A stretch of 5,995 bases of DNA from Bacteriovoracaceae bacterium UBA7317. Lineage in GTDB: Bacteria > Bdellovibrionota > Bacteriovoracia > Bacteriovoracales > Bacteriovoracaceae. The stretch lies in NCBI GenBank assembly GCA_002474345.1, contig DKQD01000210.1:40166-46160 (forward strand). The letters are read 5' to 3'. Of the stretch, positions 5,528 through 5,995 are shown piece after piece. Within the stretch, counting starts at the first letter, position 1, and each line of letters begins with the position of its first letter. The translations under genes and the position numbers were made by a program. The notes beneath the pieces are model-generated. The model ran no database searches. It was not told where the DNA came from and was given only the letters and a program-made list of their open reading frames with translations.

Positions 5528-5995
5528 TTAATCAAAAATGCCCTTGTAATGAAGACTTTTAGGCAAATTAACTTCTGCGCTATCCAACTCCTCAATGTCT
5601 TTTTGGTCCACAATAAGCTCTTCTTTTAGAGGTCGCAAAACTGAAAGCTCGATTAAGGAATCAAGCGTTAGCCGTTCGTCCTTATAAATGGGGTCTTTTC
5701 TTTTAAGAGTTTGAGGAAACTGTTCCCAAGTAAGCAATTGAGAACGAACCCAACAGTTTAAACCATCAAACTTTAAGCAAGCTTCATGGGAAAACCGATC
5801 CAGGTCTTTTTCATTGTTATTGACGATGGAGACATAGCTGTTCATGAGGTTAATCTCTAGGGGGATAAAACCAGTGTAGTCATAATTAAGCCTTTTCAAT
5901 TGTTCATGAGCTTTTTTAAAAAGGCCCATTTGGATAAGAAATGCAGTGTCAAGAGACCGCTTTTTTCTAGGGTCTATATCTTCGCTTAAAATAGA
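5528..5995 (-). CDS. Unrecognised protein, C-terminal part (5' end outside window)
   Basis: The minus-strand frame is open from the right edge to TGA at 5528-5530, giving 155 visible residues. The Met at 5929 is probably internal, because coding-like sequence (SILSEDIDPRKKRSLDTAFL) continues upstream of it to the edge and no good ribosome site precedes it. I do not recognise the family. The first 80 residues look helical, with TPR-like spacing (AFLIQMGLFKKAHEQLKRLN, then PLEINLMNSYVSIVNN). Two cysteines (visible residues 73 and 81, in ACLKFDGLNCW) are spaced as in some disulphide-bearing helical repeats of exported proteins. The tail is acidic (DQKDIEELDSAEV). No membrane segment is visible in this part. 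It converges on HU and shares its terminator. A repeat-type scaffold protein is a guess only. Confidence 0.75.
   Translation of the reverse strand, partial: SILSEDIDPRKKRSLDTAFLIQMGLFKKAHEQLKRLNYDYTGFIPLEINLMNSYVSIVNNNEKDLDRFSHEACLKFDGLNCWVRSQLLTWEQFPQTLKRKDPIYKDERLTLDSLIELSVLRPLKEELIVDQKDIEELDSAEVNLPKSLHYKGIFD

Noticed and set aside
5281..5629. Frames on both strands crossing the HU 3' end and its terminator
   Set aside because: They run through the HU coding region and a strong bidirectional terminator, and their translations are low-complexity Lys/Phe/Leu-rich.

Overview
The window comes from an AT-rich Gram-negative bacterial chromosome and holds mostly recognisable single-copy genes. 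A Bat (aerotolerance-type) operon, a TTG start codon, GGAG-type ribosome sites and a sigma-28-like promoter would suit the Bdellovibrionota/Bacteriovorax group. Other low-GC Gram-negatives with Bat operons, such as leptospires or some Bacteroidota, cannot be excluded from this sequence. I see no tRNA, rRNA, CRISPR array, insertion sequence or prophage gene.

Left part (1-3083, plus strand): the 3' end of a Bat operon. The window opens inside batC (TPR protein, of which only the Gln/Lys/Glu-rich linker and conserved C-terminal tail are visible). It is followed by batD (large membrane-anchored protein with a big extracytoplasmic part) and batE (TPR, two membrane segments, SH3-like domain). The genes overlap: batD starts inside the end of batC, and batD and batE share ATGA. 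A strong hairpin terminator begins in the last codons of batE. The main anomaly is in batD. Its signal peptide lies in a different frame from the rest of the protein, and the two frames meet at a run of nine T's (497-505). With eight T's the gene would encode one 630-residue protein with an ordinary signal peptide. This is a sequencing error, a null allele, or a slippage/phase-variation switch.

Middle part (3114-4807, minus strand): a two-gene unit of a class II aldolase and mtnA, again overlapping by ATGA. MtnA isomerises 5-methylthioribose-1-phosphate (and 5-deoxyribose-1-phosphate) to the ribulose form. The aldolase has the zinc-binding histidines and catalytic Glu of the fuculose-phosphate aldolase family. 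The pair fits a DHAP-shunt or 5-deoxyribose disposal route for S-adenosylmethionine by-products better than the classical methionine salvage cycle. Its upstream region carries a sigma-70-like candidate and a striking sigma-28 (FliA)-like candidate.

Right part (4808-5995): a 383-base divergent spacer leads to an HU-family histone-like gene. That gene has a good sigma-70 promoter preceded by an A-tract, a leader hairpin, and a strong bidirectional terminator. The terminator is shared with a convergent gene running off the right edge. That gene is a partial, unrecognised, helical protein with a closely spaced cysteine pair.

I do not see a clearly new multi-gene system. The observations most worth following are the batD frame break at T9, the mtnA-aldolase pairing, and the FliA-like promoter.
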